A stretch of DNA of 64,000 nucleotides, from the NCBI GenBank assembly GCA_934140155.1, contig CAKPBC010000001.1, forward strand, positions 496,001 through 560,000, read 5' to 3'. The position numbers and the translations under genes were made by a program. Of this stretch, positions 44,103 to 52,982 are shown piece after piece; position 1 is the stretch's first letter, and the number at the start of each line of letters is the position of its first letter. This stretch comes from an uncultured Bacilli bacterium. Its GTDB lineage: Bacteria > Bacillota_I > Bacilli_A > RFN20 > CAG-826. Under the pieces are notes generated by a model that saw nothing but the letters and a program-made list of their open reading frames with translations, had not been told where the DNA came from and searched no databases.

Positions 44103-47100
44103 TTAAGCAACGTGTTTTTTCCTTTTCATTAAAACAATAACTGCACCCGCGACAATTACTATAGCGCCAATACTAACTAAGACAATTATTAAAGTAGAAT
44201 TATTGCTATTATTTACAAATTGTTTAGAGATATTGGTAATAGTTTCTTCAATGTTAGGTGACTCTTCGCTATTATTTTTAGCACAATATGCAGCTTTAAG
44301 AATAGCTTTTGTACTTTCATCAAGATTATTATAAGCATTCACTAATTCATGAGCATTTTCTTTAGTAATGGTTGTTGTGTCCATATTTTCTTCTTTATAC
44401 CATAAATCATTTAAGTAAGTATAGGCGTTTTCTAAAGAAGTTAAAGTATTAATTTCATTACTAATTAATGCTTTTTCTTCATCGGATAATGATGAAGAAA
44501 GAGTTTTAGCATTTTCTATTTTGGTATTAATGTTTGATAAATCACGAACATTTTCTCTTGTAACACTAAATTCATTTTTGGCGTTTTCAATTGCTTGTTT
44601 TACTTCGTTAGCTAAACTTGAACTATATACCTTAATATTTATTTTTTTAGAAATACTAGGATTAGCAATAGAAGTAACCGTTAAAGTTGTTTCTCCTCTA
44701 TTTTTACCAGTGATGTTTAATCCATCAATAGTAACAATATCGCTGTTACTAGAAGTAACTGTAACATTTTTATTTAATGCATTAGTGGGAGCAAATGTTA
44801 CTTTTAAAGAAGTTGATTCATTAATATCTAGAGTGGTTTTATCAACGCAAACTGACATATCAGTGACATCCGTATTTCCAGTTGGTAAGCGATATAATTG
44901 AGGGAGAAGCATGCTTGCTGTTGTACCAGAAGTATAAGTAGTAAATCTTGTAGCTTGGTTATTATATAAAATTTTTCCATAACTAATAGTTTCGTTTGTA
45001 ATAGTTGCTAAGTTATTAGAAATGCTAATTGACCAATTAGTACTACCGCTATTAAACGATAAATTTTTAGCACCTGTTGATCCTAATTTTTGATTGTTAC
45101 TATTAGTAAATGTATAGAAATTATCGTTTTTACTAATTGTATAGACTGCTGCATCACTAGGTAAAGTTGTTATTTCGTTTTTATCATTTGAAAATGATGC
45201 ATTTGCGGCATTTAAGAAAGAACTATTGATACTTCCTGCGACAACGCCTTTAGAATTTTGAGCGATAACAACTTTGTCTCCTGCGTTTAATAAAGAAACA
45301 TCTTTAACTAGTTGATAAGTTTTAACTTCATTAACAGTAATTCCAGAGTAAGTGGCGCTAGTGCTACCAAATTTACAAATTATTGAAGTAGTCCCCATTG
45401 ATAAGTATTCACTTGAAGTATTACTATCTAGCCATTCACATTTATTGTTATCGATTATTCCAGTAGTACCATCAGTGTATGTTGCTGTAACTGTTAATCC
45501 AGCAGGATTAAATGTATCGCCTTGGTTATAAATATTTTTATTAGCCGTGCCAGAAATAGAAATACTATTTATACCTTTTACATTAACTTCAATAGTGGCC
45601 TTAATGGAACTATTTTCCTTACTTGTTGCGGTAATAACTGTTGTTCCTTTATTTAATGCTGTAATAACGCCATTAGAAACTGTGGCAACATTGGTATCAC
45701 TTGATGACCAATTTAAACTTTTATTTGAAGCATTTGATGGAGTGAAAGTTGGTGTAAGTGTATATGTATCACCAGATGCTACATTAATTGAAGATTTATC
45801 AAAACTAATATTTTCTAAATCAACAATTTCTCCTGTTGTTAATGCTTTAACTCGGAAATTAATTTTTTTATTTGCACTAACATCAGTCCATGATGTTCCA
45901 TTTGTGGAAAAATAGCTTTGTCCACTAGAAGCAGAATTCACAGTTTTTATGCCATTTTGTGTGTCATTATAACTTTCATCACAAGCTAATGTAATTGATT
46001 CAGAAGAATTCGAGGCACTAGTTAAACGAACAACAACAGAAAATTTATTTCCTTTATTAATAGTAGGAATAGTATCTAATTCAATGGTATGAAATCCGGC
46101 ATATGTTTCAACACCACTTTTTTGACTAACTAATTTACCAGAAGTTGGAGTGCTGTTAACATTATCATAAACTGAGATTTCGTATTTTATATTTTCATCA
46201 AAACTAACAAATGTTACTGCACCAACATTTTCATTTTCTTGAGCAGTAAATACATTAGCCATGTATCCTCCGCCTGTATAACCGCCTTTATCTTCATTAT
46301 CGCTATATTCAGCATAGAAATCACTTGTTCCATCGTATTGATAATTCTTTTCATAGTGATCTTTAGAATCAAAAGAATAAAAAGCAGTTGGCTCGGCAAT
46401 TGTTGATGAATCTTCATAAGAAAGCCAGAAATATCCATTGTCTCCCCAGCCTGATCCCCAACTATTTTTCACAAGCCAAGCACCATTATTGGTTGGACGA
46501 GATTTCGAATTGAATTTTGTTCTTGAAAAATTATCATCCCAACCCACAACTGTTACTTCGTGGTTAGCCCAATTGAATCTATTATCTTCGGTATTATATG
46601 ACTGTACATAACAATAAGAATTATATGTTTCATTAAAATAATTGTCAGCGTCATAATAGCCAAAATCACCAGCGCCATATTCCAAAATCATTTGTTTCAT
46701 TAAAGATATATCACTAGTATCGATGATATAACAATCTTTTAAGTGCGCTTCAGTTAAAGTGTATGCTTCACTAGTAGAACTTGGCCTAAAACTTTTATTA
46801 TTGCTTTTGTAAGTATATTTAGTGTTTTTGCCTTCATCCGCTGGACCAGTCCAACGAGCATAAGAAAGCATGGAATTATAGTTTATACCTCCATATTCCA
46901 AATATGAGTCACTAGTGATGGTAAAAGAGTCACCAGATAATAATCCTAAAGCATCATAAGAATTGTTATATGTAAAATATGCTAAATGTAATTCTGATAA
47001 ATTAATAGAACTTTTATCAAACCCATTATTTTTAATTAAACTAGCTTCACTTGCTGCACTTGCCGCAAAAGCCCAACAGGTGCCATCATTACCTTGGTCT

Positions 47101-47363
47101 TTAACAGAAGTAATATATCCTTCTTTTCTAGCGTCATAAGATGAGGGTAAATTAGTTGATTTTTTCATGCTTTTAACACTATTATTAGAGTCTTTATCAG
47201 CAAATTTAATTTGTTTATCAGTATGAATTCTTCCATATTTAGAAGAAACTAAATTTTGAGAATTAAGTACATAGCCTTTTGGAGTTTGTTGTGTATTTTC
47301 TTTAGAATAAGATAACCCAGGAACAATACTTAATAAAAATAAGAATTTGATAACATTTTTCAT
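44103..47363 (-). CDS. Cell-surface papain-like (C1A) protease with lectin-like and Ig-like domains, C-terminal membrane anchor
   Basis: A 1086-residue protein with a signal peptide at 1-20. The C1A protease domain runs from about 72 to 330: oxyanion Gln90 and catalytic Cys96 in VKDQGNDGTCWAFAASAAS, His in NWANHEVTVVGWDD, Asn in WLVKNSWGSGWGDNGYFWLSY. Next comes a lectin-like beta domain (about 340-520), then BIG2, Big_3-like and another BIG2 Ig domain. A helical region (about 935-1050) precedes a C-terminal membrane helix with a KRKK stop-transfer tail. The protease faces outward, tethered at the C-terminus. Likely substrates are host or microbial proteins. The ATG at 47363 follows CGAGGTG; a longer in-frame start lacks a ribosome site. 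Confidence 0.9.
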   Translation of the reverse strand: MKNVIKFLFLLSIVPGLSYSKENTQQTPKGYVLNSQNLVSSKYGRIHTDKQIKFADKDSNNSVKSMKKSTNLPSSYDARKEGYITSVKDQGNDGTCWAFAASAASEASLIKNNGFDKSSINLSELHLAYFTYNNSYDALGLLSGDSFTITSDSYLEYGGINYNSMLSYARWTGPADEGKNTKYTYKSNNKSFRPSSTSEAYTLTEAHLKDCYIIDTSDISLMKQMILEYGAGDFGYYDADNYFNETYNSYCYVQSYNTEDNRFNWANHEVTVVGWDDNFSRTKFNSKSRPTNNGAWLVKNSWGSGWGDNGYFWLSYEDSSTIAEPTAFYSFDSKDHYEKNYQYDGTSDFYAEYSDNEDKGGYTGGGYMANVFTAQENENVGAVTFVSFDENIKYEISVYDNVNSTPTSGKLVSQKSGVETYAGFHTIELDTIPTINKGNKFSVVVRLTSASNSSESITLACDESYNDTQNGIKTVNSASSGQSYFSTNGTSWTDVSANKKINFRVKALTTGEIVDLENISFDKSSINVASGDTYTLTPTFTPSNASNKSLNWSSSDTNVATVSNGVITALNKGTTVITATSKENSSIKATIEVNVKGINSISISGTANKNIYNQGDTFNPAGLTVTATYTDGTTGIIDNNKCEWLDSNTSSEYLSMGTTSIICKFGSTSATYSGITVNEVKTYQLVKDVSLLNAGDKVVIAQNSKGVVAGSINSSFLNAANASFSNDKNEITTLPSDAAVYTISKNDNFYTFTNSNNQKLGSTGAKNLSFNSGSTNWSISISNNLATITNETISYGKILYNNQATRFTTYTSGTTASMLLPQLYRLPTGNTDVTDMSVCVDKTTLDINESTSLKVTFAPTNALNKNVTVTSSNSDIVTIDGLNITGKNRGETTLTVTSIANPSISKKINIKVYSSSLANEVKQAIENAKNEFSVTRENVRDLSNINTKIENAKTLSSSLSDEEKALISNEINTLTSLENAYTYLNDLWYKEENMDTTTITKENAHELVNAYNNLDESTKAILKAAYCAKNNSEESPNIEETITNISKQFVNNSNNSTLIIVLVSIGAIVIVAGAVIVLMKRKKHVA

Positions 47364-47551
47364 AGAAACACCTCGCGTAAACAAATTGTAACAAATTATC
47401 GGCAAGATATAAATTAAAATGCTTAGTTATTTATTGGTAAAATTTTAAAAATAATTTTTATATATAAACTAATGATAATTAATGAGTTATTAAATATGCT
47501 AGTTTAATAAAATGAAAAATGTTATAATCTTTTGGTGTTAAGGGGAATTTT

Positions 47552-48001
47552 ATGCTTAAATTGTTATTTGTTTGTCATGGTAATATTTGCCGTTCAGTTG
47601 CCGCGGAATTTATTTGTAACGACTTAATAAAAAATAATCATTTAGAAAATAAATTTTATGTTGAATCGCGTGCGACATCATTAGAAGAAATTGGTAATGA
47701 GATTTATCCACCTATGAGAAAAGTATTAGAAAAACATAATGTTAATATCGGTAAACATTATTCAACACAAATTACGAGATTTGATTATGAAAGATTTGAT
47801 TATATATTTGTTATGGATGATAATAATATGCGTAATATAATGCGCAATATAAAAGAAGACAATGAACATAAAATATTTATGATTACAAAATTTGTGGATA
47901 TGCCAGGATTTATTGAAGATCCATGGTATACTGGTCATTATGAAAAAGTATATAATGAATTAAACGAAGCAATACAAAAAATATTAAAAAAATTAAGTTA
48001 G
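47552..48001 (+). CDS. Low-molecular-weight protein-tyrosine phosphatase
   Basis: A 149-residue protein. The P-loop VCHGNICRS carries the nucleophile Cys8 and Arg14. The general-acid loop is IEDPWYTGHYEKVY near the C-terminus, and DYIFVMDDNNMRNI is typical of the family. It dephosphorylates tyrosine-phosphorylated proteins, in other Bacillota often tied to capsule or stress control. A TATAAT box (47523-47528) and AAGGGG ribosome site precede it. It begins a three-gene run with two methyltransferase-like genes. Confidence 0.94.
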   Translation: MLKLLFVCHGNICRSVAAEFICNDLIKNNHLENKFYVESRATSLEEIGNEIYPPMRKVLEKHNVNIGKHYSTQITRFDYERFDYIFVMDDNNMRNIMRNIKEDNEHKIFMITKFVDMPGFIEDPWYTGHYEKVYNELNEAIQKILKKLS

Positions 48002-48010
48002 GATTATGTT

Positions 48011-49105
48011 ATGAAAATTAAATTAAACAAAGAAGATACCAATAAGTTACATCATTTATTTGCTACATTAGAAAATAATGTAGCGGTAGCTAATATGTTT
48101 TTAGAGTTTTGTGAGCATTATGATTTTATTGATAAAAATAAATTCATATTAGCTAAAGATAAAAAACAAGCATTTGCTTATGAATTTTTACACTTTTTTG
48201 ATATCGAATTACAAGACGCCAATGATTATGAACTATTTAATAATTATATTAAACCCGCGATTGCATTAGTGGATACAAAAACAATTGAAAATAATCCATA
48301 TTATTTAAATGTTAAACCACAAAAAGCAAAATATGGTAAATATGAATTGTTTTATAAAACATTTCATGCTTTGCAACCATTCGTATATAAAGACATCACT
48401 TTTAAGGGCGAATTTTATCAGGAATTAAGTAGCGTTTCTTTCTTTGAAAAGGATGTATCATATTTAGCTATATCAAGTGATGATGTAACATGGATGAGTA
48501 TTACACCTAATGAAATTGTGACGATGCAAAAAAGTATTGATGAAGCTTATGGTGATGTTTTAACATTTGGTTTAGGGTTAGGTTATTACCAATTTATGGT
48601 TGCGCAAAAAGAAAATGTTAAAAGTGTTACCATTATAGAAAATGATAAAAATATTATTAATTTATTTAAAAAGAACATTTTACCTTTCTTTAATAACAAA
48701 AATAAAATAAAAATTATTGAAAGTGATGCTTTTGAATATTATAAAAATATTGATATTGCTAATAAATTTGATTATGCATTTATGGATATATGGCATTCTC
48801 CTATCGATGGTTTACCGCTTTATATTCGCTTTAAGCAACTAGAAAAGAAGGGAAAATGTCAATATTCTTATTGGCTAGAAGACTCTTTAATAGCTAGCTT
48901 TAGAAGATTACTAATTACCACTATTGAAGAACAATATAAAGGATTACCAGAAAAGAATTATTTAAAAGCTAAAAACGAAGAAGATAAAATTATTAACAAC
49001 ATTTATTTTCAAACTAAAAACTTACTTATTTCTAATTTTGAAGAAATAATAAAATTATGTAATGATGAAAGCATAAATGAATTAATATTAGGCAAGGTAT
49101 TATAA
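48011..49105 (+). CDS. Class I SAM-dependent methyltransferase-like protein
   Basis: A 364-residue protein. The N-terminal 170 residues are not recognised. A Rossmann methyltransferase core follows (about 180-290): motif I DVLTFGLGLGYYQFMVAQK, motif II VTIIENDKNIINLF, and FDYAFMDIWHSPIDGLPLY after the fourth strand. The arrangement resembles spermidine-synthase-type or uncharacterised gut Bacillota proteins. The substrate is unknown. It is separated by 9 bases from the phosphatase gene and 1 base from the next methyltransferase. Confidence 0.65.
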   Translation: MKIKLNKEDTNKLHHLFATLENNVAVANMFLEFCEHYDFIDKNKFILAKDKKQAFAYEFLHFFDIELQDANDYELFNNYIKPAIALVDTKTIENNPYYLNVKPQKAKYGKYELFYKTFHALQPFVYKDITFKGEFYQELSSVSFFEKDVSYLAISSDDVTWMSITPNEIVTMQKSIDEAYGDVLTFGLGLGYYQFMVAQKENVKSVTIIENDKNIINLFKKNILPFFNNKNKIKIIESDAFEYYKNIDIANKFDYAFMDIWHSPIDGLPLYIRFKQLEKKGKCQYSYWLEDSLIASFRRLLITTIEEQYKGLPEKNYLKAKNEEDKIINNIYFQTKNLLISNFEEIIKLCNDESINELILGKVL

Positions 49106-49106
49106 T

Positions 49107-49910
49107 ATGAATTTTCAAAGGACAAACACAAAAATATCATTATTAGAAGATTATTATTCACATTTTAATGAAGATAATCGTTTAAAGACTCGCCATGGAC
49201 AAGTGGAATTTTTAACGAATATTAAATACATTGAAAAGTACTTAAAAAATGATAAAAATAAAAATATTTTAGATATTGGCGCGGGAACAGGTGCTTATAG
49301 TATTTATTTGGCTAATAAGGGTTATGACGTCACCGCAGTTGAATTAGTGGAACATAATATTGAAATTTTCCAAAAAAAGAATAGTAATGTAAAAATCCAT
49401 CAAGGAAATGCCTTAGATTTATCGATGTTTAAAGATGAAAGCTTTTCGGTGACTTTATTATTTGGACCAATGTATCACTTATTAAGCGAAGAAGAAAAAC
49501 TTCAAGCTTTAAAAGAAGCAAAAAGAGTGACTAAAAAAGATGGTTTCATATTTGTTAGTTATTATATGAATGAATATGCCATTATTAGTTATGGCTTTAT
49601 TAAACATAATATTATGAACTCATTAAAAGAACAAAGAGTGGATAATTTCTTCCACATGATTAATAAAGAAAATGATTTATATTCAATGGTAAGAATAGAA
49701 GACATTAACAAATTTAACAAGAAGCTAAGATTAAAACGTATTAAAATAATTGCTTCTGATGGAGCAAGCGATTATATTCGTACTTCACTTAATCAAATGA
49801 GTGATGATGAATTTAAGATTTTTTTAAACTACCACTTTAAAGTATGTGAAAGAAAAGATTTATTAGGAGCTAGTTCTCATCTTTTAGATATTATAAAGAA
49901 AAACGATTAA
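49107..49910 (+). CDS. Class I SAM-dependent methyltransferase
   Basis: A 267-residue protein with a complete class I core. Motif I is NILDIGAGTGAYSIYLANKG (about 52-71), followed by YDVTAVELVEHNIEIF, KIHQGNALDLSMF, LLFGPMYHLLSEEEK and DGFIFVSYYMN. The family includes small-molecule and quinone methyltransferases; no specific substrate motif is visible. Its stop overlaps the stop of the convergent YfhO gene by 4 bases. Confidence 0.85.
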   Translation: MNFQRTNTKISLLEDYYSHFNEDNRLKTRHGQVEFLTNIKYIEKYLKNDKNKNILDIGAGTGAYSIYLANKGYDVTAVELVEHNIEIFQKKNSNVKIHQGNALDLSMFKDESFSVTLLFGPMYHLLSEEEKLQALKEAKRVTKKDGFIFVSYYMNEYAIISYGFIKHNIMNSLKEQRVDNFFHMINKENDLYSMVRIEDINKFNKKLRLKRIKIIASDGASDYIRTSLNQMSDDEFKIFLNYHFKVCERKDLLGASSHLLDIIKKND

Positions 49911-52723
49911 TTATTGTTTGTGATTTCTTTTTCTTCGATTTTGTTTTGTTCAATGTTTTCGCTTGATTTATTTTCTTTTTTGTTATTTTTTTCTAATTTT
50001 GCTTTAATTTTTTCATAATATTTATAATCATATAAGAAAATATAAGCAATGCTAATTAAAGAAATGATTATGGCAAAAGTAAATTCGTTTGCTTGATAAG
50101 ATAAATCGACATTTAATGTATCCCCATTTTGATAATTTAAATTACTTAAATCTATGGCAAGGAAAATGTTTTGGTTTACTCGAGTTTTAACATTTTTACC
50201 ATTAATTTTAATTTTCCAATTTTTAGCATAAGGAATAGAAGTAGTTAATAACGTTTTATTTTCGCTATAAGTAACTTTTCCTTTTAAATGCGAAGAAGTA
50301 ACTTTTTTAAGTTGTAACTCATTGGCTTTTAATTCTTGATAATAGGTATTTAAAACATCGACATTTTCATAATAAAACGATGGTATGATTTCAACTTCAT
50401 CCCAAATGAGATTTTCTTTTAACATTAATGTGTAGTATTTAGTATTACTAGAACTATTAATAGGATTAATACCATAGTTATACATATTAAAGTAATAAAT
50501 ATTGTTACTTGAATAATTGGATTCATATAACGCCATATATTCGCTAAAGCCAGGCGAGATATGATAGTAACTAGGATATTTCAATGCATTCTCATCTAAA
50601 GTAAGTTTAAATGTTATATATCCCGGATTTGAAGTATTACTTAGTTTATAATGGCGTTCATCAATTTTAGTGATGTTATTATAAGTTACTTCATAATTAA
50701 TTGAAGAGAAAATATCACCGTAATTTTTGTTAGTTAAATCCATATACATATGATTTTGATATTGAAATATATCATATTTATGGAAAATTGTTTTTTCTTC
50801 ATCTAGATAAATGCCAGCACTACCACTAGTTTCTAGGCGATTAGATGCTAAATATCCTAATCCAAGCGCGTAATCGTTTTTAAAAACATGAATGTTATCA
50901 TTTTCACTTTCAAAATCTTTTATGCTTGTTAAATATTTACGGGCGCCAAAGTGACGGTTATTGATCATAATACTTTCAGATTGCTGATCGCGATCAATAA
51001 TATAACGAACACCCATTAATGAATTTGCGGTAAGTGTAGAACCTAATCCATACGAGTTCCAGTTACCATTAGTGTGGAATCCTAAAACATTTCCTATATA
51101 ATTACGTGTATCTAATTTATCTACAGATGAATAATGACCAATACCAGCGTAATCAAACATAAACGAATCATTGTTAGCTAAATTATAAGTGGCTAATGAA
51201 TTAAATGTTTTTTCTAAACGATAAAAATCTCCACTTTCATCATATTCTTTTACATAATTAATAATTTTTGATATTTCTTCATATTGGTTTTTATATATTT
51301 CATAATCAATATAGTTAGAACTGCCATTTTCTTTTTCTTCTTTATTAACTAAGATATTGTTAGATGCGCTAGATTTCATATTGATCGTGGTGCAAATAAG
51401 CATCAAAGACATACCAGCAATTGTTACATATTTATTTTTAAAGTTTTTCATAATGAAAATAGCTAATAAATTAACTAGACATAACACAAAGTCTAAAACG
51501 ATATTAGTTTCTACATTGTTTATAGTTAAAATCGCATAAATAATGATTATTATACCTAGAGGTAAAACAAAATGGTGGCATTTTAATCCATCAATATTAT
51601 TTAATTCACGGGCCGCTAAATAGATTAAGAAAAAGTCAAATAAGAAAGCAAAACGATGCGGAAACCATACTGGTGCAGATCCGCCATGGAATAAGTTATT
51701 TAATCCACTAAAAGTCATACATAAAATAAATATTGCAACCACAACACCTGCATTAGTGCGTTCGTCTTTGCTAAATTTACTATTAGTAAAATACATAATA
51801 GCTAAGCTTAAACAAGTAATGCCAATGAACACTAATGGGCCCCCAGAAATAATATCGTTCATGCCTTTATAAGAACTACCGACAAAGTTTTTTAAAAAAT
51901 CTTTTAATTCGAATAATGTATTAAAAGTAAACATCGAGCGGTTATTAATAGATGTTTTTGATCCTGCCATGTTTAACACAGCCACTAACCAAGCACATGC
52001 ACTAAGACCTCCCGCTACTAAGGAGCCACTGATGAATTGTTTATAATAGCTTTTTATTGCACTTTTTTCATATTTGTTACTATAAAGTTTAAATAAGAAA
52101 AACATTACTACAAATATACAAATCATAAATCCTGTATAGTAATTAGAAATAATGGCAAGCGCTAACAAGGCACTATAAAAAGTTGTCTTATTTCCTTCAA
52201 ACATTTTTTCTAATCCAAGAATGATTAAAGGAGTCCATAAAACAGCATCTAGAAACATAATATTAAAGTTATAAACAATAACATAAGAGATTAAAGCATA
52301 AGATATACTAAATATTAGATTAGAAATATATTTTTCTTTATATAAATGATTCATTAATACATGCATTGTCACACCAATAGTGCCGATTTTTAAGGCAGTA
52401 ACAATACTTAGTGCAATTGGCAAATTTGAGGTACTTACAAATAAATAAATAATATTAAATGGAGAGAAAAGATAATAGCAAAATAACGATAACATATCAC
52501 CACCAAGTGGTTTAGCAAATGTATAGAAAAAATCATTATTAGATGTAAATATAGTTTTATAATAAGCTAAAAAATCAATGTATTGTCCTTGAGAATCAAC
52601 AAAAAGAATGGTTGATGAGCCAAATGGTTGAATGCCATTTTCTTTTAAAACTATTAGAAATACACTAAAAGGTATTAAGAATGCCATTACAAAACTAATG
52701 ATAGTGAATATCTTTTTCTTCAT
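49907..52723 (-). CDS. YfhO-family polytopic membrane protein (putative glycosyltransferase)
   Basis: A 938-residue protein with about 12-13 predicted helices in the N-terminal half, a large extracellular region (about 450-860), one late helix near 885-905 and a charged Lys/Glu tail. The N-terminal GIQPFGSSTILFVDSQGQYID and FFYTFAKPLGGDMLSLFCYYL are YfhO hallmarks. Characterised relatives decorate lipoteichoic or wall teichoic acid with sugars (GT-C fold, with the acidic pair after the first helix). It is preceded by GAGGTG. Role here: envelope glycopolymer modification, by family. Confidence 0.9.
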   Translation of the reverse strand: MKKKIFTIISFVMAFLIPFSVFLIVLKENGIQPFGSSTILFVDSQGQYIDFLAYYKTIFTSNNDFFYTFAKPLGGDMLSLFCYYLFSPFNIIYLFVSTSNLPIALSIVTALKIGTIGVTMHVLMNHLYKEKYISNLIFSISYALISYVIVYNFNIMFLDAVLWTPLIILGLEKMFEGNKTTFYSALLALAIISNYYTGFMICIFVVMFFLFKLYSNKYEKSAIKSYYKQFISGSLVAGGLSACAWLVAVLNMAGSKTSINNRSMFTFNTLFELKDFLKNFVGSSYKGMNDIISGGPLVFIGITCLSLAIMYFTNSKFSKDERTNAGVVVAIFILCMTFSGLNNLFHGGSAPVWFPHRFAFLFDFFLIYLAARELNNIDGLKCHHFVLPLGIIIIIYAILTINNVETNIVLDFVLCLVNLLAIFIMKNFKNKYVTIAGMSLMLICTTINMKSSASNNILVNKEEKENGSSNYIDYEIYKNQYEEISKIINYVKEYDESGDFYRLEKTFNSLATYNLANNDSFMFDYAGIGHYSSVDKLDTRNYIGNVLGFHTNGNWNSYGLGSTLTANSLMGVRYIIDRDQQSESIMINNRHFGARKYLTSIKDFESENDNIHVFKNDYALGLGYLASNRLETSGSAGIYLDEEKTIFHKYDIFQYQNHMYMDLTNKNYGDIFSSINYEVTYNNITKIDERHYKLSNTSNPGYITFKLTLDENALKYPSYYHISPGFSEYMALYESNYSSNNIYYFNMYNYGINPINSSSNTKYYTLMLKENLIWDEVEIIPSFYYENVDVLNTYYQELKANELQLKKVTSSHLKGKVTYSENKTLLTTSIPYAKNWKIKINGKNVKTRVNQNIFLAIDLSNLNYQNGDTLNVDLSYQANEFTFAIIISLISIAYIFLYDYKYYEKIKAKLEKNNKKENKSSENIEQNKIEEKEITNNN

Positions 52724-52866
52724 AAGTACACCTCACTTATGAATATTATACACTTTTTATGATTTTTATTTAGCATTAAATAAAAAATAATAACTATGAT
52801 AAAGGTTGATTTTCACAGTTAAAACAAAAATTGTATTATTATTAACTTATTGCGCATAATATATAC

Positions 52867-52982
52867 TAGCTGGAATTCAGCGGTTTCATATTTGTTATGA
52901 AATGTCGGAATATATTCTTGTGAATATATAAAAAGCTGTGAAATTTTTAACTTGCTAATAGTTAGTTTCACAGCTATTTTTA
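52867..52982 (+). ncRNA. Structured RNA copy 1, downstream and antisense-facing to the HD gene
   Basis: Predicted from structure and homology to the element at 54549-54660. Hairpin A is GCTG/CAGC (52869-52881), hairpin B TTTCATA/TATGAAA (52884-52890 with 52896-52902), hairpin C ATATATTC/GAATATAT (52910-52929), then a terminator (52934-52980). The 31 bases 52879-52909 match 54632-54602 of the second copy at 28 positions. The hairpin B changes keep pairing (U-A here, U-G there), and hairpin C differs in sequence but remains a perfect 8-bp stem. A possible promoter is TTGTAT (52831-52836) and CATAAT (52855-52860), 18 bases apart. No open reading frame explains it. Expected transcript about 115 nt. 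Confidence 0.65.
52934..52980. terminator. Bidirectional terminator of RNA copy 1 and the HD gene
   Basis: AGCTGTGAAA (52934-52943) and TTTCACAGCT (52966-52975) form a perfect 10-bp stem, extended inside by TAACT/AGTTA. ATTTTTATA follows on the plus strand and TTTTTATATA on the minus strand, so it can end transcripts from either side. Confidence 0.85.
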
